NCBI GenBank assembly: GCA_965220045.1
Contig: OZ244803.1
Span: 124,001 to 188,000 of the forward strand
Direction of reading: 5' to 3'
DNA length: 64,000 nucleotides
Source of the DNA: VXOZ01 sp965220045
GTDB taxonomy: Bacteria > Chloroflexota > UBA11872 > VXOZ01
Position numbers and translations under genes: made by a program. Below, one piece after another: positions 17,021-25,500 of this stretch. The notes beneath the pieces are model-generated. The model ran no database searches and had not been told where the DNA came from. It worked only from the letters and a program-made list of their open reading frames with translations. Each line of letters opens with the position of its first letter. Position 1 is the first letter of the stretch.

Positions 17021-18278
17021 AGGCACCCGTATCGTATTCGGACACGAATTCCGCAAGCAGGTGGGCGGCAAGGGCTTCCTGATCGCCACGCTGACGATAC
17101 CGGTCCTGCTTGTCCTCATCTGGATTGCCATTCCGCTGATCAGCAGGCTAACGGATGATGGCGGAGATGCCGCCGCTGAGAACACCGCCGGCGCGACCGG
17201 CACTGAGTCGCAACAGTCTGCCGCTGCCAAACCCATTGGAGTCGTCTTGCAGACGACGGACGTGGCAGTAGACTTCAGCCGGTTCCCCGAGTTTCGGGTG
17301 TTCGCAGATGCCGTGGCCGGCGTGGACGACCTGAAGTTGGGAGAGATTGACGAACTCTTCGTGATCTTGCCGGACTATCTCTCCACCGGCCAGGTTGAGT
17401 ACTACTTCACCAACGACGACGGTGAGGGGCGGCAGCAACTGCGCTTCGTCTTGAGGGATGCGCTCTTGGGGCAAACCGAATCGCCTGAGCACAGGCTGCG
17501 GGCGCTCGCCCGGCCGCAGTTCGAGCGCTTCAGGGTTGCGGAGAACGGAGAGCTCGCCGAGGAGAGCGGTCTTGCCGTGGCCGTCTCATTCATCGTGGGT
17601 CAGGGCTTCGCCATCGCCCTGATCTTCACGCTGATTGCCTATGGCACGATTCTGCTGCAGACCGTTTCCGAAGAAAAGGAAAACCGCATGGTGGAGGTGC
17701 TGCTCACCTCTGCCTCGCCGTTGGCCATCATGACGGGCAAGGTGCTGGCGTTGGGTCTGGCCGGCTTGATACAGATGTCGGTTTGGATTGCCGCGGTGAT
17801 TATTATTGTGCCTCGCTTTGCCGGCGTAATCCCGGATATCGGCGCCATTCCGCTTGACTTTGGGTACCTAATCCTCGTGCTGGCGTTCTATCTTGCCGGG
17901 TATGCCATCGCGGCGGCGCTTATGGCGGGTATCGGCGCGGCGACAACGTCCACCGCGGAGGCGGGGCCTCTGAGCGCCCTGGTCATCATCCCGCTGGCTG
18001 TTCCGTTCTATGCCATGCCGTTGTTTCTCACCGACGCAGACCACTGGCTCACGCGTTTACTCTCGTTTGTCCCCATTACGGCAGCGACGTCGATGATGTT
18101 GCGGTTGGCGTCCAGCTACGTTGAGCCGATCGAAATTGCGCTCAGTCTCATATTGATGGTAGCCACGGCGGCGCTCTTGCTCTGGCTGGCAAGCCGCGTC
18201 TTTCGCGCCGGCCTGCTGTTGTACGGTCAGCGCATGAGCCTGCGAGGAGCGTGGGCGGCGCTGCGCTACGGCGGTTGA
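17004..18278 (+). CDS. ABC-2 type exporter permease (NatB-like), copy 1
   Basis: 424 residues from a GTG preceded by GAGGTGAG inside the ATPase gene. One N-terminal membrane segment (near 25-45) is followed by a ~140-residue extracytoplasmic domain and then five or six C-terminal membrane segments. The conserved cytoplasmic stretch VSEEKENRMVEVLLTSASPL is the ABC-2 family hallmark. It is paralogous to the next gene. Confidence 0.92.
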   Translation: MPAALEGTRIVFGHEFRKQVGGKGFLIATLTIPVLLVLIWIAIPLISRLTDDGGDAAAENTAGATGTESQQSAAAKPIGVVLQTTDVAVDFSRFPEFRVFADAVAGVDDLKLGEIDELFVILPDYLSTGQVEYYFTNDDGEGRQQLRFVLRDALLGQTESPEHRLRALARPQFERFRVAENGELAEESGLAVAVSFIVGQGFAIALIFTLIAYGTILLQTVSEEKENRMVEVLLTSASPLAIMTGKVLALGLAGLIQMSVWIAAVIIIVPRFAGVIPDIGAIPLDFGYLILVLAFYLAGYAIAAALMAGIGAATTSTAEAGPLSALVIIPLAVPFYAMPLFLTDADHWLTRLLSFVPITAATSMMLRLASSYVEPIEIALSLILMVATAALLLWLASRVFRAGLLLYGQRMSLRGAWAALRYGG

Positions 18279-18368
18279 GTATTAACAAATATAGTGCAGG
18301 TGTTGAGTTCCCCAAGCTGCGCAGTCATGCGGTTGCTGAAAAAGCACAAGCCATTGTTGAAATAACGT

Positions 18369-19628
18369 ATGCAGAAACTTTTGTCGGAATCTTGGGTTGT
18401 CCTAGCTGAGGAAGTGCGGCGACAGGTACGCCGCAAGCAGTACCTCATTATCACCTTCACGCCGGTGGTCATACTGCTCGTGCTGGCGTTGGCCGTACCC
18501 CTGGTGCGCGGCTTCCTGGCTGACGACGGGGAGAGCGCTGGCACGACTGATGGCGGGAGGACAATCGCCGTGGTCAATGAGGCAGCAGGGCTGAACTTTG
18601 CCGTATCGGACTCTGACTCGTTGCAGATGCTCGCTGATCGCGCGGCCGGTATGACGGCCTTGCAGGATGGGGCCGTAGACGATCTCTTCATCATTCCCGC
18701 GGACTTCCTGCAGACCGGCCGCATCGAGTGGCTGCACACCGATAGCGGCTTGAGCAGCCTCATTGCGGGGGATGAAAGCGAAGACCGCATGCGCGAGCTG
18801 GTGTTGCAGGCGCTGACGGCCGCTGATCTCTCAGCCGAACGCGTAGAGCGCTTCCGGTTCCCGCTGAATCTCACGCGTTTCGAAGTTACTCGCGATGGCG
18901 AAGTAGCGGCGGAAGAAGAGGGGCAAGTCATCACGTTCTTTACGGTGCCGTTCCTTTCGGCGTGGATCATGATTATGGTCATTTACATGGTGAGCGGCGC
19001 CCTGCTGCAGAGTGTTTCGGAGGAGAAGGAAAACCGCGTCGTAGAAGTGCTCTTGACATCGGTATCGCCGCTGGCCTTGATGACCGGCAAGGTGCTGGGC
19101 TTGGGCGCCACCGGACTGCTGCAGGTCGGCATCTGGCTGGTCTCAGCGGCAATAGGGGTGCCGCGCATCGTGAGCGCATTCCCGGAGATTGGCGATCTCA
19201 CGCTGGCGCCGGGGCTGGCGGCGGCAATCGTCGTCTTCTTCCTGGCAGGGTACTTCGTCTTTGCCGTTGTCATGGCGGGCCTGAGCGCGGCTACGGTGTC
19301 CGCGCGGGAGGCGTCCTCACTGTCCAGCATCGTCTTGCTTCCCGCTTTGGCGCCGCTGATTCTCTCCTCCCTGATTTCCCTCGCGCCGAACGGTGTGTTT
19401 GCGCGGATACTCACTTTCATTCCCTTCACCGCTCCCGCCACCATGATGATCCGGCTAGGGGTGACAGACGTGGCGTTCTGGGAAGTTGCCCTGAGCTTGA
19501 TCGTGACCTTTGGCAGCGGTCTCGCTCTCCTCTGGCTTGCGGCCCGCGTCTTCCGTGCCGGCATTCTCATCTACGGCCAGCGCATGAGCGTCCGCGGTCT
19601 CTGGCTTGCCATACGTCACGCCGCCTAG
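18369..19628 (+). CDS. ABC-2 type exporter permease (NatB-like), copy 2
   Basis: 419 residues with the same architecture as the preceding permease: N-terminal segment, extracytoplasmic domain, and cytoplasmic VSEEKENRVVEVLLTSVSPL. Both proteins end with similar motifs (ASRVFRAGLLLYGQRMS and AARVFRAGILIYGQRMS), so this is a tandem duplication and the pair probably forms a heterodimer with one ATPase. It starts 90 bp after copy 1 without a clear ribosome binding site. Confidence 0.92.
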   Translation: MQKLLSESWVVLAEEVRRQVRRKQYLIITFTPVVILLVLALAVPLVRGFLADDGESAGTTDGGRTIAVVNEAAGLNFAVSDSDSLQMLADRAAGMTALQDGAVDDLFIIPADFLQTGRIEWLHTDSGLSSLIAGDESEDRMRELVLQALTAADLSAERVERFRFPLNLTRFEVTRDGEVAAEEEGQVITFFTVPFLSAWIMIMVIYMVSGALLQSVSEEKENRVVEVLLTSVSPLALMTGKVLGLGATGLLQVGIWLVSAAIGVPRIVSAFPEIGDLTLAPGLAAAIVVFFLAGYFVFAVVMAGLSAATVSAREASSLSSIVLLPALAPLILSSLISLAPNGVFARILTFIPFTAPATMMIRLGVTDVAFWEVALSLIVTFGSGLALLWLAARVFRAGILIYGQRMSVRGLWLAIRHAA

Positions 19629-19952
19629 AGAGCCGGACGCACAAGCACTCATGGCATCGCGGGCGATGTCGGGCAACCGTTCTCGTTCCCAAGAAGCGCC
19701 TCACTATGCCCGTAACAGGACTGCTTGTTTACGTACGTGACAGCAGGATTTCAATGGTCGGGATGTAGTTCGGGGCCCAGGGATTGACATGAATGTGTCA
19801 GAACCCGGTGGAAGTGGCAGTCGCCCCTATGCCACGCGGTGCTGCGCCTGCGCACTTGCTGCCGCGGCAACCCGAGAATAGGCACTGCCATACCACAGAT
19901 ACATTGGAATCTGCCACTGTGGCAACGTGTGTGGTAAGCTCCCACTGAGTGC

Positions 19953-19982
19953 TTGACACTTGGAAGAACGGTGTGGTTTACT
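19953..19982 (+). promoter_or_regulatory. Strong sigma-70 promoter P1 of an untranslated locus
   Basis: TTGACA, 18-bp spacer, TTTACT, with an extended -10 TGG directly before the -10 hexamer. It matches P2 and P3 in hexamers, spacing, a C after the -35 and a GG shortly after the -10. No gene follows. Confidence 0.65.
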
Positions 19983-20372
19983 GGGGGCCGTGGCTGAATG
20001 CCGTTGCTTTTTGGTGTGGTCTTGGCTGCTAGAAATCGGTCGCTGCAAGGGTGGAAGCAACCCGCGCAACCCAAGACGGGTGCGGGTACGCAGAAAACGG
20101 CTGTGAATAGGGCGGCCAAGTGACTTCTACCGATAGCAGAGGGCAGGTACAGACGGGTCCCTCTGCAGCGTAGAAGCGGTCTGCGGATGCCATGCCTGGG
20201 GCTCGGGCAACCGGCGCCGGGTGATGGGTTGAAGCGTGCGCCGGTGTTTCCCGCCCGCTCTGTCCAGCGCCATCTGCCGGGCGTTACCCGAGGATTGCCG
20301 CCCATAGGTTGCGGTAAACCGTCGTATGCGAAAACCGTTGCCGTGAGTGGATTTGGGAAGCACGGATCGCGT
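19983..20372 (+). ncRNA. Candidate structured RNA, unit A
   Basis: About 390 bp between P1 and P2 with no credible reading frame on either strand. It contains a perfect 8-bp stem GCAGAGGG/CCCTCTGC (20136-20143 with 20159-20166) and further GC-rich dyads near 20205-20245. No match to RNase P RNA, tmRNA, SRP RNA or 6S RNA signature sequences was seen. No terminator precedes P2, so transcripts may read through. Confidence 0.4.
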
Positions 20373-20402
20373 TTGACACGTTCAAAGGCACTGTGGTTTA
20401 CT
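20373..20402 (+). promoter_or_regulatory. Strong sigma-70 promoter P2 of an untranslated locus
   Basis: TTGACA, 18-bp spacer ending in TGTGG, then TTTACT. The last ten bases up to the -10 (TGTGGTTTACT) are identical to those of P1. It lies 420 bp downstream of P1. Confidence 0.65.
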
Positions 20403-20756
20403 TGGTAGTCAAATTTGGGAGTTGCCCACCGGAATCGAATTAGTGCTGCGGCGTGGTGTGACCGTTCGCGGTCATTGGCAGCACAAACCCGAGGAGGGAT
20501 AGCGGAGAGTTTAGGGGCTGGCGCCTCTAGACTTGTTGGGGAGAACAGGCAGGCAGCCGACTGTGTTTTTACACAGTTTGCCAGACGGAAATTCTCTTCC
20601 CGGCAACGAATCGCTAGAGTCCGTAAATGGGTGCACGCGCAAATGTGGGAGGCGGAAGTACACTGGTCAAGTCGCTGAGAGAAAGGCGCCGGGACGATTG
20701 GTTTCCGGTCGCTCGGTAACGCAAGAAGCGGGCTCCAGACCGGCAGGGATGAGCGG
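20403..20756 (+). ncRNA. Candidate structured RNA, unit B
   Basis: About 350 bp. A long hairpin has outer stem GTGCTGC/GCAGCAC (20443-20449 with 20478-20484) and inner stem TGACCG-TTCG-CGGTCA (20459-20474), a perfect UUCG-tetraloop stem, which strongly suggests a folded RNA. A second stem, ACTGTGT/ACACAGT, lies at 20560-20577. No reading frame. Confidence 0.45.
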
Positions 20757-20786
20757 TTGACACGTGAAGAGGCAGTATGGTTAACT
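20757..20786 (+). promoter_or_regulatory. Strong sigma-70 promoter P3 of an untranslated locus
   Basis: TTGACA, 18-bp spacer ending in TATGG, then TTAACT; extended -10 TGG as in P1 and P2. It lies 384 bp downstream of P2. Confidence 0.65.
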
Positions 20787-21274
20787 AGGAAACCGCAACC
20801 GGAAAATGAAGCTTTGCGGTACGGTCATTACCGTAAAGTAGCATCGTGGCATAGGGAGAATTGTACAGCAGTGAATACGTTGTTTTCTGTGCCGTAATCC
20901 AGACTGATGCGGGTGCTGTAGGCGACTCTCGCTTGCGTCGCCGGCGCTAGTGGAACAGCCAAAGCTTCACTAGCAATCCACAGTCACACGCTTGCCAAAC
21001 GATAGTTACGGCCTTCGCTATTCTATGGTAGTGGCATGCAATTGAGCGTCGTTGCTGCCTGTGCAACCCATGCTCAATGCACTTGCAGCACGAGTTGCGG
21101 CATGCCGGCATACCGGCGGTAAACCACCATTGCGCTGCGGTCTCTGCCCGGCTGTGCGTGTCTGCCGAGTCCGCTACTACCGGGAAAACTCTCCTTCCTT
21201 AGACAGTCGCAGTTCTTGATCCGGACACGATGCAAGAGGCGAAGCGCGAGCACGTGCTCGCGCTCTTTTTCTTG
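20787..21274 (+). ncRNA. Candidate structured RNA, unit C, ending in a rho-independent terminator
   Basis: About 490 bp from P3 to a canonical terminator. Perfect stems: ACCGCAA/TTGCGGT (20792-20820), TACGGT/ACCGTA (20820-20835), GGCGAC/GTCGCC (20921-20942) and GCTAGTG/CACTAGC (20946-20974). No credible reading frame. The promoter, hairpin series and terminator together define a complete RNA gene by structure, but the family is not recognised. Confidence 0.5.
21243..21274 (+). terminator. Rho-independent terminator of the untranslated locus
   Basis: AGCGCGAGCAC is followed by its perfect reverse complement and then CTTTTTCTT. The T tract is only on the + side, so it serves + strand transcripts from P1-P3 and not the minus-strand DUF3105 gene. 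Confidence 0.75.
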
Positions 21275-21417
21275 AAGCGGCGCGGCACTGCTGCATCCTT
21301 CGACAGCACATACCGCCGAGACAAGGCGGGCGGCATTCTCATCGCGCAAACGCAAACGCCGGTAACCGCTCCGTGCGCTCCCCACTTCCTGTGCCGCAGC
21401 CACTGCGGCAGCGGGAG

Positions 21418-22005
21418 CTAGAAGCCGCGAGGATGGTGGTCGAGACCGGCGTAGGCGTCGATGAAGGCCGCGATGAGCTCTTCGTCAAAAGCGTCAAGCG
21501 TCTGCAGGCGGCCCCACGCGGTCAGGGCGATGCGGTGCGACATTCCCGGATAGGGGGCCACAATCACGTATTCATGCCGCGACGCCATTGCTTCCAGTTG
21601 GGCGATCAACGCCGTGCAATCCAGGCAGTTATACTGCACCAACACGCCGCCGTCTTCGAGGTTGTGTACCTGCCGCTCATTCGGGATCGGCGTCTTGTGC
21701 ACTCCCCAAGGCACGAGGGTGGCAACATGCCAGCCGGACGTGGGCGGCACGCTGTTGTACGGCGGGTGCGGCGTATCAACGGTGGCAATGTGTTCGTTGC
21801 CTTGTATCGGCACCGGCGTGCCGGGGAGACTCCGCAGCACGCCGCTGCGATAGGCGGCGCGGCCAATGAGCAAAATCAAGAGAACGACGCCCAACGCAAT
21901 CACCAGCGTGTGCACATGGCGCCGCAGGCGGTCGCGAGTGCGCCGACGCGCTTGGGCCGCTCTGTGCTTTCGGCGGCGTCCGCGTTTGGTTGGTTCACCA
22001 CTCAC
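21418..22005 (-). CDS. DUF3105-family membrane-anchored protein
   Basis: 195 residues. A strongly basic N-terminus (~30 residues rich in Arg and Lys) precedes one membrane helix (near 32-52), so it is inner-membrane anchored with the domain outside. The domain shows YNSVPPTSGWH, VHNLEDGGVLVQYNC and a C-terminal DHHPRGF, matching DUF3105, whose function is unknown. Its start overlaps the mnmG stop by 4 bp (ATGA), implying co-translation. Confidence 0.85.
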   Translation of the reverse strand: MSGEPTKRGRRRKHRAAQARRRTRDRLRRHVHTLVIALGVVLLILLIGRAAYRSGVLRSLPGTPVPIQGNEHIATVDTPHPPYNSVPPTSGWHVATLVPWGVHKTPIPNERQVHNLEDGGVLVQYNCLDCTALIAQLEAMASRHEYVIVAPYPGMSHRIALTAWGRLQTLDAFDEELIAAFIDAYAGLDHHPRGF

Positions 22006-23966
22006 CGTGCCGCTGCTTCTTCCGTTCTGCGGTGGACGTGCACCATGAGCACGGCAATGTCCGCCGGCGTCACACCCGCAATGCGAGCGGCCTGCCCGAT
22101 GGTCCGCGGCTGAAACTGCATGAGCTTCTGGCGCGCTTCCACCCGCAGAGAGGGAAGGTGCTCGTAATCAAAACCCTGCGGCAGCGCCATGGCCTCCATG
22201 CGGGCCATTTTGCGCACCTGGGACTGTTGCCGTTCCACGTACCCCGCATAGCGCGCTTCCAGCTCGATCTGAGCGACGGTTTCGTCGTCCAGTTTGTCTA
22301 CTCGTTCGCCCATCAGTCCGGCCACATCCTGGTACCGCGCGTGCGGGCGTTGCAGGAGACTCAGGGCCTTGGCCTGGCTGCGAAGTGGTTGCACGCCTGC
22401 TGCCGTCAACGCTGCGTTCACGCGAGGCGAGGGCGCTATCGAGTAGCTGCGGAGACGCTCCATCGCACGCGTTATGTGCTCACGCTTCGCCGCGACTCGT
22501 TCATAGCGTGCCGCCCCGATGAGGCCGATTTCATAGCCAAGAGGCGTCAGGCGGAGGTCGGCATTGTCGTGGCGCAGCAGCAATCGATATTCGGCGCGCG
22601 ACGTGAAGAGGCGGTACGGTTCCCGGTGATCTTGACTGACGAGGTCGTCCAGCATCACGCCGATGTACGCCTGGTCGCGTCCCAGCACGATTGCCGGTTT
22701 GCCTTGCACGCGGCGAGCGGCATTGATGCCGGCGATGAGTCCCTGTGCCGCCGCCTCTTCATAGCCGGACGTGCCGTTTATTTGTCCCGCAAAGAAAAGG
22801 CCGGTCACCGCCTTGGCTTCCAGTGTGACATTCGTTTGGTCCGTAACGACGTGATCGTATTCCACCGCATAGCCATGGCGTGCGATCTCCGCATGCCGGA
22901 GGGCGGGAACGGTGCGCAGCATGTCCGCTTGCACATCTTCCGGCAAGCTCGTGTTCGCGCCCTGCACGTAGACCTCATGTGTAGTAAAGCCCTCCGGTTC
23001 CAAGAAGAGCTGGTGGGAGTCCTTGTGCGCGAAACGCACGATCTTGTCTTCGATAGAGGGGCAATAGCGGGGCCCCACACCACTGATGGCGCCGTTGAAC
23101 ATGGGAGCGCGGTGGAGATTTTCGCGAATCACATCGTGTGTTTTCGGGTTCGTGTGGACCAGGTAGCAGACCATCTGCTTGCGCCAGGGCGAATCGACTT
23201 GATAGGGATAGACCGGATCCGGTTCGTCACGCCAAATCTCCTCTTGTCGCAAAGGAGTAAAGGAGAACTGCAATGGGCGCGGGGAACCGGGTTGCGGTGT
23301 CGTCAGCGCAAAGTCGATGCTCTCTGCCAGCACGCGGGGCGGCGTGCCGGTCTTGAGACGGCGCAACCGAAAGCCGAGGCGTCGCAACGCATGTGAAAGG
23401 CCCTGTGCCGGCGCTTCACCCGCGCGCCCGCCGCCCCTGCGTTTCTCTCCCGCTATCAGCATGCCCTGCAGAAAGGTGCCGGTAGTCAAGACCACGGTCT
23501 GTGCGCGAAACGTGTGCCCCACCTTAGTCTGTACACCGGTAACAAGCCGGCGCTTGTCGATGCCTTCGCTCGTGAGCAGGTCTTCTACCAGGCCGTCATG
23601 GATAGTGATGTTCGCTTCACTCTCCAAGACCTGTCGCATGGCCCGGGCGTAGAGGTGTTTATCGGACTGGGCACGCAGCGCCTGGACCGCGGGGCCCTTG
23701 CTGCTGTTGAGCAAGCGAATCTGTATCAAGGTACGGTCGGTGTTCTTGCCCATTTCGCCGCCCAGGGCATCGATCTCGCGCACGAGATGTCCCTTGGCCG
23801 GACCGCCGATCGAGGGGTTACAGGGCATGAAGGCGATGCGGTCGCGGTCACCCGTCACGACCAGCGTCGTGCAGCCCATGCGCGCCGCCGCGAGGGCGGC
23901 CTCACAGCCGGCGTGACCCGCGCCTACCACAATTACGTCGTAGTGTATCTGCTGGTTATCTGTCAT
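22002..23966 (-). CDS. mnmG: tRNA uridine-5-carboxymethylaminomethyl modification enzyme, FAD subunit
   Basis: 654 residues, slightly longer than the usual ~630. The FAD-binding motif VVVGAGHAGCEAALAAARMG starts near residue 12; MPCNPSIGGPAKGHLVREID and TTGTFLQGMLIAGEKRRGGG follow, both diagnostic of MnmG (GidA). The C-terminal helical domain binds MnmE and contains the conserved Cys-free YAGYVERQQSQV region. With MnmE it modifies U34 of several tRNAs. Translationally coupled to a DUF3105 gene; mnmE is not in the window. Confidence 0.96.
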   Translation of the reverse strand: MTDNQQIHYDVIVVGAGHAGCEAALAAARMGCTTLVVTGDRDRIAFMPCNPSIGGPAKGHLVREIDALGGEMGKNTDRTLIQIRLLNSSKGPAVQALRAQSDKHLYARAMRQVLESEANITIHDGLVEDLLTSEGIDKRRLVTGVQTKVGHTFRAQTVVLTTGTFLQGMLIAGEKRRGGGRAGEAPAQGLSHALRRLGFRLRRLKTGTPPRVLAESIDFALTTPQPGSPRPLQFSFTPLRQEEIWRDEPDPVYPYQVDSPWRKQMVCYLVHTNPKTHDVIRENLHRAPMFNGAISGVGPRYCPSIEDKIVRFAHKDSHQLFLEPEGFTTHEVYVQGANTSLPEDVQADMLRTVPALRHAEIARHGYAVEYDHVVTDQTNVTLEAKAVTGLFFAGQINGTSGYEEAAAQGLIAGINAARRVQGKPAIVLGRDQAYIGVMLDDLVSQDHREPYRLFTSRAEYRLLLRHDNADLRLTPLGYEIGLIGAARYERVAAKREHITRAMERLRSYSIAPSPRVNAALTAAGVQPLRSQAKALSLLQRPHARYQDVAGLMGERVDKLDDETVAQIELEARYAGYVERQQSQVRKMARMEAMALPQGFDYEHLPSLRVEARQKLMQFQPRTIGQAARIAGVTPADIAVLMVHVHRRTEEAAAR

Positions 23967-24145
23967 GTACGCCGCTTAGCGCCGTTGCTAGTTTTAGTCT
24001 GGGAAAGGGATTAGAGAGCCGGGGAACGAGCGAATACTCCTTCAGTTACGAGCATAAACGACGGGCCGAGAGGGAAACAAGCAGGCAGCCGGCGCAGAGC
24101 GAGAGGTCGCATTGTCAGCAGAGCCTATAGAGGCAGCGCCTGCGT

Positions 24146-24805
24146 TCAATTCGTGCCCGCGGGCGGAAGATTGTCCTGCAGGCGGCGCAGTGCGCGGGTG
24201 GCGGCTTCCACGTCCGGCGCGGCAACCACGGCGGAGACCACGGCAATGCCGTCAGCGCCCGCTGCCAGCACCGCTGCCGCGTTCGCGGCCGTAATGCCGC
24301 CAATGCCGACGAGAGGAGTGGCGGGAGCGGCTTTCCGCAGCGTGCGGATCATGGCGGGGCCGACCGGCGCGCCGGCATCGCCCTTCGTGCGTGTGGCATA
24401 CATCGGTCCGACGCCAAGATAGTCGGGTTGCGCGGGCAACGCTGCCGCTAACTCAGCGGGATTGCCTGCCGACATGCCAATGATGGCGTCGTTGCCCAGC
24501 AGCCTGCGCGCGACGGCAGGCGGCAGGTCATCGTGCCCAAGATGCACACCGTCCGCGCCGGACGCCCAGGCGATATCCACCCGATCGTTCACTATGAAGC
24601 GCACGCCCGCGGTCTGGGAGAGCTTGGCAATGGCGGTAGCCGCGTCCAGGAAGTCACGGTCGGATGAGCGCTTGTCGCGCAACTGAAGCAGCGTCGCGCC
24701 GCCGGCAATGGCTTGTTCCGCAATCTCCACCACGGAGCGCGCACCGGCCACTGCCGGATCGAGCACAACGTAGAGACGGAGATCGAGTGCCGGTGTATTA
24801 CTCAT
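24146..24805 (-). CDS. thiE: Thiamine-phosphate synthase
   Basis: 219 residues. The TIM barrel shows GGATLLQLRDKRSSDRDF, VRFIVNDRVDIAW, GADGVHLGHDDLP, VGPMYATRTKGDAG and PLVGIGGITAANAA, the standard phosphate and pyrophosphate binding loops. It joins HMP-PP and THZ-P to give thiamine phosphate. It stands alone with no TPP riboswitch motif upstream. Confidence 0.94.
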   Translation of the reverse strand: MSNTPALDLRLYVVLDPAVAGARSVVEIAEQAIAGGATLLQLRDKRSSDRDFLDAATAIAKLSQTAGVRFIVNDRVDIAWASGADGVHLGHDDLPPAVARRLLGNDAIIGMSAGNPAELAAALPAQPDYLGVGPMYATRTKGDAGAPVGPAMIRTLRKAAPATPLVGIGGITAANAAAVLAAGADGIAVVSAVVAAPDVEAATRALRRLQDNLPPAGTN

Positions 24806-25004
24806 GGATTAGAAAGCCGGGGCATAGCGTTTTTCTCACTCGCTCAGCGTACCCGAGGATAGAATACGATTCCTGTAATCACGGGCCAGACCATGTGCGA
24901 ATTGGCCATTCCCGCAGGAGACCTTTGCGTAACCCTCGCGGTAGCGAGGCAGTTCCCTCTCCCTCGACGGTGACCTATGCAAAACCCTCGCCACAGCGAG
25001 ATAG

Positions 25005-25154
25005 TCCCCTCTCCCTTGATGGGAGAGGGTTAGGGTGAGGGTGAATTTGCTCTGAACGCCAGTTTTGCGGTTCTGATATATATTGACTGTACATGCAATT
25101 CGATTAGAATTGCAGGAAATCCCCTCACCCCAGCCCTCTCCCCAAGGAGAGGGA
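25005..25154. repeat. Intergenic repeat family R4 (two inverted copies)
   Basis: CCCTCTCCC-GGGAGAGGG hairpins with a GGTTAGGGTGAGGG flank at 25005-25044 and the inverted partner at 25121-25154. Further copies are at 35717-35750 and 37208-37247. This type of element is scattered in many bacterial genomes. Confidence 0.75.
25083..25110 (+). promoter_or_regulatory. Sigma-70-like promoter, distal, upstream of parA
   Basis: TTGACT, 16 bp, TAGAAT. It would give a ~385-nt leader before parA that contains an R4 hairpin. A second, nearer promoter is at 25418-25445. Confidence 0.4.
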
Positions 25155-25417
25155 GTACCTCTTTGCCCTCTGGACCTAGTTATGCAAAGGTCTCCGCAGG
25201 CGAAAGGCCGGCGTCACCATACCCTCGTCCGAAAACCACCGGAGAACGGACCACCGGGTCGGCCAGGCGGTTACATTTCCCATCAATGCGGCGGCCCTGC
25301 CGGGATCTCCCCGTAGCGTCATTGGACAAGATTCTGAACCCGATAGGACCCGCTCCGTGCCTGGTCGCAGGGCAGTTTGCGGCCATGCGTATACAACAGA
25401 AAAGACTCGTCAAGCGG

Positions 25418-25445
25418 TTGTTTGTGAGCGTATTGGCCTTATGAT
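25418..25445 (+). promoter_or_regulatory. Proximal promoter of parA-ftsZ
   Basis: TTGTTT, 16 bp, TATGAT; a start near 25452 gives a ~50-nt leader to the parA ATG at 25501. The rest of 24806-25500 shows repeats but no gene. Confidence 0.5.
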
Positions 25446-25500
25446 ACACTACGTGGATACAGCGGTATGCTTGGTCGTGGGAGGCTGCAGAGCAAGAGGT

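Noticed and set aside
19751..20305. 184-codon minus-strand open frame in the untranslated locus
   Set aside because: Composition is Pro/Arg/Cys-rich and random-looking, with no ribosome binding site and no family resemblance; it crosses promoter P1.
19953..21274. RNase P RNA, tmRNA, SRP RNA or 6S RNA
   Set aside because: The signature sequences of these RNAs (for example GAGGAAAGTCC or GGAAGGAAGCAGC) were not found by eye; unit sizes alone would fit RNase P RNA, so a covariance-model search should still be run.
24806..25000. TPP riboswitch upstream of thiE
   Set aside because: The conserved CTGAGA and ACCTGATCTGG segments are missing on the minus strand.
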